Assembly (NCBI GenBank): GCA_950097015.1
Contig: CATNEN010000003.1
Coordinates: 10,584,501-10,648,500, forward strand
DNA from: Macrostomum hystrix
Taxonomy: Eukaryota; Platyhelminthes; Macrostomidae
Reading direction: 5' to 3'
Length of the DNA stretch: 64,000 nt
Part shown: in pieces, positions 34,596 to 48,000 of the stretch
Layout of the letters: every line of letters starts with the position of its first letter
How positions within the stretch are numbered: position 1 is the first letter of the stretch
Notes under the pieces: generated by a model
The model's input: the letters and a program-made list of their open reading frames with translations, nothing else
Databases searched by the model: none
Told to the model about the DNA's origin: nothing
Translations under genes and position numbers: made by a program

Positions 34596-35275
34596 TATAG
34601 CTTTTGCCATTCATACTCAGCCCCCATAGAGTTAATCCAGCCAGTTGGTGCGGTTTGGCCCATAAACTATCGCTCTGTGCCATTCAATCTCGGGTTTTGT
34701 CATTCAAACTCAGGCTTTAATGTGGAGAAGGAATGTGGATAAGGAATGAACAGGTTATTATTCCTCAGTTCGGCTCATGTAACACAGGACCGAAAAACAG
34801 ACTTGTTAAACTTGTTAAACATAATGCAGCTCATACACATTACAAGTCAAACACCTCTAGCATCATGGTGAGGAACATACGGATTTGAGCGGAATTGTTT
34901 AAGTCTTGGATCAGAACAGTGACTCAGAGAAAAGGAATTTGCATAATGCACCGTGGATACAGTCGGATGCAGGCAATCTCCCAGTTCAGAGGCGTCAGTG
35001 TCCAGTGCAACGTGGCCCAGGCGCTCCATGTAAGCATATGGCCCATGTAAGCAAATGCAATGGAAGAAATTTGTAATTTAGCTGTCTTTTGGAGGACTGC
35101 GTTTGAGAGACCGAGCTTATAAAGCCTGAGTTTGAATGACAAAACCCGAGATTGAATGGCACAGAGCGATAGTCTATGGGCCAAACCGCGCCAACTGGCT
35201 GAATTAATTCTATGGGGGCTGAGTATGAATGACAAAACACTGAGATTGAATGGCAAAAGCTATAATATAGCACAA
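34596..35275. mobile_element. Fold-back (long inverted repeat) element
   Basis: The left arm, about 34596-34718, and the right arm, about 35120-35270, are reverse complements of each other with few mismatches; the right arm has about 20 extra bases. Shared strings include cttttgccattca, tactcagcccccatag and ccattcaatctcgggttttg. About 400 bp of unrelated DNA lies between them. Both outer ends are next to aatatag, which may be a target duplication. This fits a non-autonomous DNA transposon or fold-back element. No transposase frame is present. Confidence 0.7.
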
Positions 35276-35699
35276 AGAATCAAGTCTCATTGCCAGTCAT
35301 ACCGACGGACAAAGGAAAATTTATGGAACACTTTGAGGCCTGGGTATTTTAGCCTACATACAGAAAGAAAATGAATCGATTTTTTTTCAAGTCAGAGTTC
35401 ATTCCCTAAACTGTAGCGACTGTAAGATAAATTGGATCAATCTTGAATAGAGAACAAGGCTCGATCTCAGATGTCGATTAAATAGTAGCGATCCGAATTC
35501 TGCATGTGGTGCGACTACTAAAAGTACATACAAGCAGGCATTTAATTGTAGGGCTTTGTTCAGATTCAGATACATCGTTGCTAGACTGAGCAGCTAGACT
35601 TTACAGTGAGTAGAGTAATCAAGTTGTATCCTCGAACAAGACGCTAAAATTACGTATTGCTTTAGTTTAACCAGAGCTGTAAATACTGGGTACCAGTAT

Positions 35700-36003
35700 T
35701 ATGTAGTTCGATTCCACGGCGAGGCCACATTTATTTGGGGCGCAGCCGCTGAGAGAAGGCTTGGGGGCTTGTCGTGCAATTTACGCCCTTGAGGGCCAAC
35801 CTCCAAGGCACAGTGAAGTGTACACTCCCTGATGATGAGAAAGTCAGGGCAGATGTACACACCTGTGTGAGCGTGTGCCTGCGTACAGTATCTGTGTGCG
35901 TGTGTGCTCAGGAGTCAGCGAAATGGGCAGAATTGCCTCCTCGCTGGCTGCGGGTCTAGTGTCACCAAACTGTGTCATTGCCCGCAGCCCTCCTGCAATT
36001 ATT
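35700..36003 (+). mobile_element. SINE family 2 copy with intact body
   Basis: The 5' head is reduced to a B-box-like tagttcgattccacggcgag. The body is long and ordered: caatttacgcccttgagggc, then ccaaggcacagtg, a GTGTACAC box, agtcagggcagatgtacac, tgtgcctgcgtacagtatct, ctcaggagtcagcg, aggcaattctgcc in opposite sense, and a gctgcggg/cccgcagcc pair. It ends in a TTA-repeat tail. The same modules recur, reversed, at 52910-53275 and 54183-54372. Confidence 0.7.
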
Positions 36004-36129
36004 ATTATTACTATTATTAACAGGTGCTATCCAAAAACTGTCCAAAAATAATTTTTAAAAACTGACGAGAGTGAGTTCTGTGCGCACTTAAAGACGAAAG
36101 AAATCAGAAAAAGAAATCGGCACTCTAAA

Positions 36130-36235
36130 CAACTTAGTCCCGATGGCAACAGCTGTTCAGTCCATGAACAGACTCCCCAGCTAATGCTGGTACCAAATCT
36201 CTAGCTAGGTGAAGTGAAAGCGATTCCGAACTAAG
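36130..36235 (-). mobile_element. SINE family 1 body fragment
   Basis: On the minus strand this matches the core and tail of the 33637 element (ttggtaccagcattagctgg, then catggactgaacagct). It has no tRNA head. Confidence 0.5.
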
Positions 36236-39010
36236 GTTTATGGTTGAGGGCAAAAAAAATATTTCATTGAACTGAAAGTTGATTCTCCATCTAGAATTTT
36301 AACAGAGATTAAACTAATATTTTATACGAGAGAAGTAGTAACTAGAGAAATCCAATTATGTAAATTATTTTCGATACTCACTTGCAGGAAAAAGGGAATT
36401 TGTAGAATAAAACAAAAAGCTTAGCGAAAGAAAAAAATAAGATAATGATTGTATCTTCAGTGATGCCTCCTGACCAACCAAAGCTACAGTTTGTATAACA
36501 AAGCTTCCTCAAATATCATTGGCTGATTTAGAAAAGGAGCCCTAGTATTGGTCGATATTTTCTCTATGCTAAACAGAGGGATGATGAAGAGATGGAAAGG
36601 GGGGGAGAAATGCAAAGTGAGACATAAGAGTGCTGGTAAAAATTAGTAAAGACAGTTTTTAAAGCAACTTTATAGAATACCCTGTTTCGTTTTTTACTGC
36701 TTAGAGTAGAGATATGAGCTAAATAGCATCACATTTTGTACATCTTTTACTACTGGATATGAGTAGTGCATTTTATAGCATTGCAATTTTTTTAAGTAAA
36801 TGATAAATATAATATTTCTAAATAGGTTAGGATCAGGATCAAATAAATTTATCAGTATGGGAAGATATGTTAAGGCTAGCAAAGATTTAGAAACTATCTG
36901 ATTAAACCTTCATAAATAGACATTTATAGTTAGAAATTTGTGTCAGTAATGGAGACTATAAGGGCACAGAGAGGAATGCATAAAAAATTACACAAGCCAA
37001 CAATTAGATCTAAAGAGTGCTGAATGTACATTATTCGTAAAATTACATAATCTTATGTATTTTAGAATGTTGATATGGTACAGTACTTAAATTAAAAGCT
37101 GAGATTTAATGTTTCAGATCTAATACCTATCTTCACTTTGACAAATCAGAAAATCGGTGTTAAGCCTATTTTATTTCTGGAAATTCAAGTTTTTTATATT
37201 AGTCCCAGATTTTAAATGAAGATACATAAAATACAAATTTTATGAGCAATTACTTGAACAATTTAGCTAAGAAATTGCCTAATATGAAAAAATGTTTTTA
37301 GTTATTTTAGATTCATTTAACAAAGAAAAAATGTATGATAATAATGTAGCTATTCTATAATTATATATATTGTATGAAGCTAATTTAAGTGGCTTATTAA
37401 TTAATATATTTTACTTGAACTTAAAAAATGCTACAAGTAGGTTGTTGAATGTCTGATGAAAGTAAAAAAATGAAAGAATAGAGCTCTAGTCCCTAAATAT
37501 ATCTTTAAAAAATTAAATACTATAAACAAAATTATTTACCAGTTAATTAAAAACTCTTTATCTTTTATATAATTTTATATAATTTGATACTTTTGATGGG
37601 GATTTACACTTTGAGAATATGCCTCATTTAAATATATATGTCAATTGGTTACAGAAAAACAAAATAAGCAACATAGGTGCTTTATATGTAATTGTTCAAA
37701 TTATTTAACTTAAAATTCATTGGCATTACCAATTACATACTGTTGAAGACATCATTGGTAAATAGTCACTTATACTTTATATACATGGCAGATGAAATTC
37801 ATATATAGGCAGATGAATAGGCGGCAGACAAGGTGGCAGTAGCAGATGAGGGTTATAGTTGCTATATTGGCTTTTATAGCAACAGCCAACCTTATAGCCC
37901 ATAGGCAGTGAGACCACTTCCTTATCTCTGTACAAATAGGCATACCTGATAACCTTCTGTCCTGCTAAGCTAGCAATACTTTAGCTGGCCTGGAATGTCT
38001 AAAGCCATCCATTAGGACAATCTGCTATAGATTCTGCAGGGACTAGAAGGATCAGATAGGGACAATGGGCTTGCTATACAGACCATAAATTTCATGATGA
38101 AAAAGCACCTAGACCAAGCAAGGCAGCTAATGTCCCTATGTCATCTTGAGATTTAAGATTTGATACATACATGCCCTCTTTGGCCAATTTGTCTTCTGTG
38201 CATTGCATTCTATTGTTGTTAATATATAATAATTTTTTGTAGCATTTGCTAATGACACTGTTTTAGCTAGCTATTTTTAATTTGGATTAACTTATTTGGT
38301 AGCTCAGCAGCAGTGGTATAACTAGGATTTTCTGAAAGGGGGCAGAGGGAATCATTCTGGATGAGTGGCATGGGGTTCAATAGCCATTTTGGTGAAAAAA
38401 TCTATTGGCAAATGGTATGCACTACAATGTTGCATTAAGGCATTGAAGTTTAGGTTAATTTTATTTGTTTTTGCTCAATCTAAATGTTTGAATGTACAAT
38501 AGTAGTGTAAAATATAAATATAGTGGCATATTAATCATTACAAAAACAATACATTTTACAATAAGTTAGCACTCAAAATTAGTGCGAAAGAAAAATCCTG
38601 TTTACAGTAAGAAACAATCATAAATAGCGTGTGAATAAGAACTAATAAGTCCTGTTAGATAAATTTTTATAAATAAACGCCAATATTGATGCATGCTGAA
38701 TGCGATATATAGAAATTTAGAAGCACGACCACGATCACCAAACCGTCACGATAATTTTTAAACTGCTTTATAAGAAACAAAACATTAAAGCAAAGAACAG
38801 CTAAAATGAAAAGTAAATAGCATTATTGTATTGTTTATCAACTACTTTTTTAACTTTTAATAAATATGTAAACTTACTCGGTACTTTTCACTTTGTATTT
38901 TACTTGTAAATTTTTGCTTTATACATTGTTTTAACGTCACATTCTATTGGCATTATTCTTGGATCTTGGTCATTACCCTTTTCCTTTTTGGCCGTCTAGA
39001 CCTTCTAGAA
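36236..39010. other. AT-rich gene-poor spacer upstream of TMEM67
   Basis: About 2.8 kb with strong A+T bias, no supported exon and no tandem array; it is the longest array-free stretch outside a gene. A string near 38310-38370 (ggtataactaggattttctg followed by a G-rich stretch) looks like the decayed end of a transposable element. The TMEM67 promoter should lie in the last few hundred bases. There is a reversed CCAAT (attgg) at about 38944-38948 and aacgtcac just before it. Confidence 0.4.
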
Positions 39011-42000
39011 ATGGCAGCGAAGATACTTTTTCTGTTCTGCATTGGATTTTTTGCTTTAAGAGTAAGGGCGCAAACAAGTGTCGTGGTAGTGCCCTTTGTA
39101 AATCCTAATTGTGGCTCTGGAAGATATTTTGATTCAACTCGACTTGCCTGCATAGATTGTGGAGCAAATCAAACTACATCTTCTGATGGTAATTTTTAAT
39201 ATTTTTTAGATTTTTCTCCCTTAAAATCGAAAATAAGAAAATATGCTTTTTGATTGACATACTGTTTTGATTACCTGCAGGTCTCTCGTGTGTGTGCAGG
39301 AGTGGATTTAGAACAACTTCCAACTACGGTGGTGATATTGCCTGCGATATCTGCGCTGGAGCCACTGTAGGATTTTTTGCCTCTTTTTTTGGATGCTTGA
39401 ATCTTAGATTAAATAAAGCGGATACGCCTGGAGTATTTATTCTGCTTGTAAAATTTGTTAGGTGCCAAGCAAGGATGGTTGGTCGTGCGTCACCTGCCCA
39501 GCAAGCAATCCGAAGGATTCTACCACAGGTTATTGCTCGGCATGCGGAAATCTCAACGCCACTGCTGAGTACCAGATCGATGGAACCGCTTATTCAACTG
39601 TCACCTGTGTGCCCTGCACCAGTTCCACTTTTGTTGCACCAGACGGGTCACAGTGAGTTACTATCATATGGCTCAACTTTTGCGTAGATGAAATAAATGT
39701 GATTTACTCATCCTTAAAATGCACTAACAGCTTGTAATAAATCTTTTGTAAACAGCTGCATCCCGTGTCCGAATGTGCTAAAGATGAAGTCGGCAGTCAA
39801 TAGCGGCATTTTGAATCCAACCTGCGACTGCAGCGGCACCATCGTTGGTGGCGGAACTACCTACACTCTGCAGAGTGTGAGCGCCGAGATGCTATTTTCG
39901 TAGGCCTGATTATTTTGTTTCCGGATTGTCATGATTTTCACTTCAAGTTAACTTCCCGCCTTGCAGTTTGGAGGTATCTGCTTTGCTACGACAGATTTGA
40001 CCAGTACAACACTGCCGGGTGTGAGGACTAGCGGAATACAGAACTTCATACACAAGGTGTCATCCGATGCAACCTCAGTAACATCGCTCTACTTGCAAAC
40101 GAATCTGGCTGCATCATTTGGCATGTGCTCGGTGAGAACTTTATCATCAGAAATATTGACCCACAGTCTCCTCAATCTGGAATCTCCTCAATCTAGAATC
40201 TCCTCAATCTGGAATCTCCTCAATCTGGAATCTCCTCAATCTAGAATCTCCTCAATCTGGAATCTCCTCAATCTGGAATCTCCTCAATCTAAAATCTCCT
40301 CAATCTAGAATATCCTCAATCTAGAATCTCCTCAATCTAGAATCTCCTCAATCTAGAATCTCCTCAATCTAGAATCTCCTCAATCTAGAATCTCCTCAAT
40401 CTAGAATCTCCTCAATCTAGAATCTCCTCAATCTAGAATCTCCTCAATCTAGAATCTCCTCGATCTAGAATCTCCTCAATCTAGAATCTCCTCAATCTAG
40501 AATCTCCTCAATCTAGAATCTCCTCAATCTAGAATCTCATCAATCTAGAATCTCCTCAATCTAGAATCTCCTCAATCTAGAATCTCCTCAATCTAGAATC
40601 TCCTCAATCTAGAATCTCCTCAATCTATAATATCCTCAATCTAGAATCTCCTCAATCTAGAATCTCCTCAATCTAGAATCTCCTCAATCTAGAATCTCCT
40701 CAATCTAGAATCTCCTCAATCTAGAATCTCCTCAATCTAGAATCTCCTCAATCTAGAATCTCCTCAATCTAGAATCTCCTCAATCTAGAATCTCCTCAAT
40801 CTAGAATCTCCTCAATCTAGAATCTCCTCAATCTAGAATCTCCTCAATCTAGAATCTCCTCAATCTAGAATCTCCTCAATCTAGAATCCCCTCGATCTAG
40901 AATCTCCTCAATCTAGAATCTCCTCAATCTAGAATCTCCTCAATCTAGAATCTCCTCAATCTAGAATCTCCTCAATCTAGAATCTCCTTTATCTAGAATC
41001 TCCTCAATCTAGAATCTCCTCAATCTAGAATCTCATTAATCTAGAATCTCCCCAATCTAGGATCTTCTAGAATCTCAATCATGAATCGCAACTAGAATCA
41101 CAGTGAATTCTAGAATCACTCACCCAATCTTCAATAGTTAAACTGTACAAGAAGAATGTGATTGGACAGCAATCGGTAAAATCTCATCAATCTAGAATCT
41201 CCTCAATCTAGAATCTCCTCAATCTAGAATCTCCTCAATCTAGAATCTCCTTTATCTAGAATCTCCTCAATCTAGAATCTCCTGAATCTAGAATCTCATT
41301 AATCTAGAATCTCCTCAATCTAGAATCTCCTCAATCTAGAATCTCCCCAATCTAGGATCTTCTAGAATCTCAATCATGAATCGCAACTAGAATCACAGTG
41401 AATTCTAGAATCACTCACCCAATCTTCAATAGTTAAACTGTACAAGAAGAATGTGATTGGACAGCAATTAGTATAAACCAACCCCGATTTGCAACTGTCC
41501 GCAGACATTCTACAGAAACCGGACCGCATGTCAAGTACTCGCGAATGCCTGCGTTCTAATTCTGTACAGGCAGACAAATATTGGTACAGGAACTCGGGAC
41601 GCTTGCGCTCTGTTTAATGAATATTCCTCTTCGAGAACTGACATTGTCAATTCAAACTCAGACTGGTGAGTGAGAGCTGTTATAGTGATAATTATATTAT
41701 TATAAAACCCAGTAAGATAATTTATAATTACTTATCTACTCTAACCCCGAGGGGTGGTTTTAGCCTAGCGGTTAGAGCGTCAGATTTAAAACATAAGGGT
41801 CAGGGGTTCGATTCCTAACTCCCCTGAAACAATTAGTTACCTTTAGCAAGGCGCTTAAACTCGATCTCCATTGCTTCAGTTCACCCGGCTGTTAAGTCCA
41901 TGGACTGAACAGCTGTACGCAGCCTTCAGATGCGTTGCGCAATAACTGCGGCTGTGTTGTCGGCTGCACATCTGGCCCAATTGGGGCAGGTGTAATCGAT

Positions 42001-45000
42001 AAGAAAAAAATAATACGAGTATTTGCTATAGTAGTGGCAGGTGTTGTAGGCACCAGCACCAGGAATCGAGCTCAATGACTTTGCGGTGCGAGAATCGAAC
42101 AATTTATCGATCGATGCATTTTTCTCCTCTTTTTTAACATCCAGGAAAGTGGGCCTGCCTTGGCTGTACCACTCCAATCCTGCTAGTCTGCTCACTAACG
42201 AAGGAGTCACGACTCAGTTCACCAGGCTGAGCACAATCGCCTTCCAGGCTGCAGTTTACACTCAGAACGGCACTTTCATGGGCTACAAGGCGCTCACGCA
42301 GGGGCTGATCCAGCTGTGCCCGAATTCAAGAAGCGAAGTCAACGCGGCCTACGCATTTGGAACTAGATATTCGAGCTCGGTAAGACTTTTTAAAGCACCT
42401 CGCAGTGTTTTAAATTGGACAGGTAGCAAATGTTCGTAGGTAGAATTGCAGCTAGAATCGGAGCTAGAATCGGAGGTAGAATCGCAGCTAGAATCGGAGC
42501 TAGAATCGGAGCTAGAATCGGAGCTAGAATCGTAGTTAGAATCGCAGCTAGAATAGCAGTTAGATTTGTTGCTAGAATGCGATTAGCAAAGCAAAACAGA
42601 AAATAAAATATAAAAACATTTCAGTGCAACCTTCTAGTTGACGACTTATTTGACCAAGCCAAGCACCCGCTGCTTTTCTACGATATCTGTGAGTGATTTT
42701 CCTCATAGAACTTCTGACCTAGTAGTGACCGAAGCAAAGTGACCATAAAGTAAAAATTCGAACCTTAAGTGAGGATCAAAGTGACAGAATTGGGATCAAA
42801 GTGACAGAATTGGGATCAAAGTGACAGAATTGGGATCAAAGTGACAGAATTGGGATCAAAGTGACAGAATTGGGATCAAAGTGACAGAATTGGGATCAAA
42901 GTGACAGAATTGGGATCAAAGTAACGGAGTTGGGATCAAAGTGACAGAATTGGGATCAAAGTGATAGAATTGGGATCAAATTGATAGAATTGGGATCAAA
43001 GTGACAGAATTGGGATCAAAGTGACAGAATTGGGATCAAAGTGACAGAATTGGGATCAAAGTGACAGAATTGGGATCAAAGTGATAGAATTGGGATCAAA
43101 GTGATAGAATTGGGATCAAAGTGATGGTATTGGGATCAAAGTAACGGACTTGGGATCAAAGTGATAGAATTGGGATCAAAGTGACAGAATTGGGATCAAA
43201 GTGATAGAATTGGGATCAAAGTGATAGAATTGGGATCAAAGTAACGGAGTTGGGATCAAAGTGACAGAATTGGGATCAAAGTGATAGAATTGGGATCAAA
43301 TTGATAGAATTGGGATCAAAGTGACAGAATTGGGATCAAAGTGACAGAATTGGGATCAAAGTGACAGAATTGGGATCAAAGTGACAGAATTGGGATCAAA
43401 GTGACAGAATTGGGATCAAAGTAACGGACTTGGGATCAAAGTGACAGAATTGGGATCAAAGTGACAGAATTGGGATCAAAGTGACAGAATTGGGATCAAA
43501 GTAACGGAGTTGGGATCAAAGTGACAGAATTGGGATCAAAGTAGCAGAAGTTACCCTAAAGTCACAGACGTGTCCCTGAAGTGACTTCCGCCCGCATTCG
43601 CCAGACCTGAAGATCACCTCAGACGGCGGCACGGAGCAACTATTTCCCGTCCCCGTCAAGATCAGCAACCTGCGCGATAGGTCAAACAACTTCCCTAACC
43701 AAGGCAGCAATACCAACGATTACTTCCTGACTAGACGGTTTTTCCTAGTCGACAACGTCGGCGCGGTGGAAACGCTCAATTCTAGACCTAGATTTGTTCG
43801 CTACGCCAGCAAAATGCAATTCGACATCACCCTATTGAGCAGAGATGTCTACAGCACCAATGGCCGAATCTATCCGCCTGTGCTGACAATCGAGTACTCG
43901 GACGTTGACATCAATCAATATGGCACCGGCGCTGCAGCACCTGCGACATTCAATGTGGCCTATTACTCCGACCTGGCCACATTTTGGGAGGCTCTGAAGA
44001 TCACAATGGGCGTCCTTTCCGGTCTGGCCGCATTGTACGCCATCTTCAGATCCATCGCTTACAAGAGTCGCAGCGGCGGAGAAAATTTTGAGGCAACTAT
44101 TATTTTGCACTTTATTGCATTCGCCTGTTCGGCTATCGCCAATGTGTTTCTCATTGTCATCTACGGAGCTTCCGTTTGGTACTTCTCTGTTTATAAGGTA
44201 AATTTTCAAAAATATTTGCTGCTTACTTTGCGAATTGATTTCATAGAAATAGAAATTACAGATAGGATGTTGATTATTATGGAGTGTCACAGATCATTGT
44301 GGATGATTATGGAGTGTCACAGATCATTGTGGATGATTATGGAGTGTCACAGATCATTGTGGATTATTGGGTGTGTTACAGATCATTGTGGATTATTGGG
44401 TGTGTTACAGATCATTGTGGATGATTTGGGTGTGTCACAGATCATTGTGGATGATTGGGTGTGTTACAGATCATTGTGGATGATTTGGGAGTGTCACAGA
44501 TCATTGTGGATTATTGGGTGTGTTACAGATCATTGTGGATGATTTGGGTGTGTCACAGATCATTGTGGATGATTGGGTGTGTCACAGATCATTGTGGATG
44601 ATTTGGGTGTGTCACAGATCATTGTGGATGATTTGGGTGTGTTACAGATCATTGTGGATGATTTGGGTGTGTCACAGATCATTGTGGATGATTGGGTGTG
44701 TCACAGATCATTGTGGATGATTTGGGTGTGTCACAGATCATTGTGGATGATTGGGTGTGTCACAGATCATTGTGGATTATTGGGTGTGTTACAGATCATT
44801 GTGGATGATTTGGGTGTGTCACAGATCATTGTGGATGATTGGGTGTGTCACAGATCATTGTGGATTATTGGGTGTGTTACAGATCATTGTGGATGATTTG
44901 GGTGTGTCACAGATGATTGTGGATGATTGGGTGTGTCACAGATCATTGTGGATTATTGGGTGTGTTACAGATCATTGTGGATGATTTGGGTGTGTCACAG

Positions 45001-48000
45001 ATGATTGTGGATGATTGGGTGTGTCACAGATCATTGTGGATTATTGGGTGTGTTACAGATCATTGTGGATGATTTGGGTGTGTCACAGATCATTGTGGAT
45101 GATTTGGGTGTGTCACAGATCATTGTGGATGATTGGGTGTGTCACAGATCATTGTGGATGATTTGGGTGTGTCACAGATCATTGTGGATTATTGGGTGTG
45201 TTACAGATCATTGTGGATGATTTGGGTGTGTCACAGATCATTGTGGATGATTTGGGTGTGTCACAGATCATTGTGGATTATTGGGTGTGTTACAGATCAT
45301 TGTGGATGATTTGGGTGTGTCACAGATGATTGTGGATGATTGGGTGTGTCACAGATCATTGTGGATTATTGGGTGTGTTACAGATCATTGTGGATGATTT
45401 GGGTGTGTCACAGATGATTGTGGATGATTGGGTGTGTCACAGATCATTGTGGATTATTGGGTGTGTTACAGATCATTGTGGATGATTTGGGTGTGTCACA
45501 GATCATTGTGGATGATTTGGGTGTGTCACAGATCATTGTGGATTATTGGGTGTGTTACAGATCATTGTGGATGATTTGGGTGTGTCACAGATCATTGTGG
45601 ATGATTTGGGTGTGTCACAGATCATTGTGGATGATTTGGGTGTGTCACAGATCATTGTGGATTATTGGGTGTGTTACAGATCATTGTGGATGATTGGGTG
45701 TGTCACAGATCATTGTGGATGATTTGGGTGTGTCACAGATCATTGTGGATTATTGGGTGTGTTACAGATCATTGTGGATGATTTGGGTGTGTCACAGATC
45801 ATTGTGGATGATTTGGGTGTGTCACAGATCATTGTGGATGATTTGGGTGTGTCACAGATCATTGTGGATGATTTGGGTGTGTTACAGATCATTGTGGATG
45901 ATTTGGGTGTGTCACAGATCATTGTGGATGATTGGGTGTGTCACAGATCATTGTGGATGATTTGGGTGTGTCACAGATCATTGTGGATGATTGGGTGTGT
46001 CACAGATCATTGTGGATGATTTGGGTGTGTCACAGATCATTGTGGATGATTTGGGTGTGTTACAGATCATTGTGGATGATTTGGGTGTGTCACAGATCAT
46101 TGTGGATGATTGGGTGTGTCACAGATCATTGTGGATGATTTGGGTGTGTCACAGATCATTGTGGATGATTATGGAGTGTCACAGATCATTGTGGATTATT
46201 GGGTGTGTTACAGATCATTGTGGATTATTGGGTGTGTTACAGATCATTGTGGATGATTTGGGTGTGTCACAGATCATTGTGGATGATTGGGTGTGTTACA
46301 GATCATTGTGGATGATTTGGGAGTGTCACAGATCATTGTGGATTATTGGGTGTGTTACAGATCATTGTGGATGATTTGGGTGTGTCACAGATCATTGTGG
46401 ATGATTGGGTGTGTCACAGATCATTGTGGATGATTTGGGTGTGTCACAGATCATTGTGGATGATTTGGGTGTGTTACAGATCATTGTGGATGATTTGGGT
46501 GTGTCACAGATCATTGTGGATGATTGGGTGTGTCACAGATCATTGTGGATGATTTGGGTGTGTCACAGATCATTGTGGATGATTGGGTGTGTCACAGATC
46601 ATTGTGGATTATTGGGTGTGTTACAGATCATTGTGGATGATTTGGGTGTGTCACAGATCATTGTGGATGATTGGGTGTGTCACAGATCATTGTGGATTAT
46701 TGGGTGTGTTACAGATCATTGTGGATGATTTGGGTGTGTCACAGATGATTGTGGATGATTGGGTGTGTCACAGATCATTGTGGATTATTGGGTGTGTTAC
46801 AGATCATTGTGGATGATTTGGGTGTGTCACAGATGATTGTGGATGATTGGGTGTGTCACAGATCATTGTGGATTATTGGGTGTGTTACAGATCATTGTGG
46901 ATGATTTGGGTGTGTCACAGATCATTGTGGATGATTTGGGTGTGTCACAGATCATTGTGGATGATTGGGTGTGTCACAGATCATTGTGGATGATTTGGGT
47001 GTGTCACAGATCATTGTGGATTATTGGGTGTGTTACAGATCATTGTGGATGATTTGGGTGTGTCACAGATCATTGTGGATGATTTGGGTGTGTCACAGAT
47101 CATTGTGGATTATTGGGTGTGTTACAGATCATTGTGGATGATTTGGGTGTGTCACAGATGATTGTGGATGATTGGGTGTGTCACAGATCATTGTGGATTA
47201 TTGGGTGTGTTACAGATCATTGTGGATGATTTGGGTGTGTCACAGATCATTGTGGATGATTGGGTGTGTCACAGATCATTGTGGATTATTGGGTGTGTTA
47301 CAGATCATTGTGGATGATTTGGGTGTGTCACAGATCATTGTGGATGATTTGGGTGTGTCACAGATCATTGTGGATTATTGGGTGTGTTACAGATCATTGT
47401 GGATGATTTGGGTGTGTCACAGATCATTGTGGATGATTTGGGTGTGTCACAGATCATTGTGGATGATTTGGGTGTGTCACAGATCATTGTGGATTATTGG
47501 GTGTGTTACAGATCATTGTGGATGATTGGGTGTGTCACAGATCATTGTGGATGATTTGGGTGTGTCACAGATCATTGTGGATTATTGGGTGTGTTACAGA
47601 TCATTGTGGATGATTTGGGTGTGTCACAGATCATTGTGGATGATTTGGGTGTGTCACAGATCATTGTGGATTATTGGGTGTGTTACAGATCATTGTGGAT
47701 GATTTTGGTGTGTCACAGATCATTGTGGATGATTTGGGTGTGTCACAGATCATTGTGGATGGTTTGGGTGTGTCACAGATCATTGTGGATGATTTGGGTG
47801 TGTCACAGATCATTGTGGATGATTTGGGTGTGTCACAGATCATTGTGGATGGTTTGGGTGTGTCACAGATCATTGTGGATGATTTGGGTGTGTCACAGAT
47901 CATTGTGGATGATTTGGGTGTGTCACAGATCATTGTGGATGATTTGGGTGTGTCACAGATCATTGTGGATGATTTGGGTGTGTCACAGATCATTGTGGAT

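Noticed and set aside
36694-36882. Short minus-strand frame in the AT-rich spacer
   Set aside because: It has AT-driven composition, no splice partners and no conserved feature.
39292-39687. 131-codon frame spanning TMEM67 exons 2 and 3
   Set aside because: It is read-through of the exon 2 donor in a different frame from exon 3. The spliced reading gives the meckelin cysteine pattern and this one does not.
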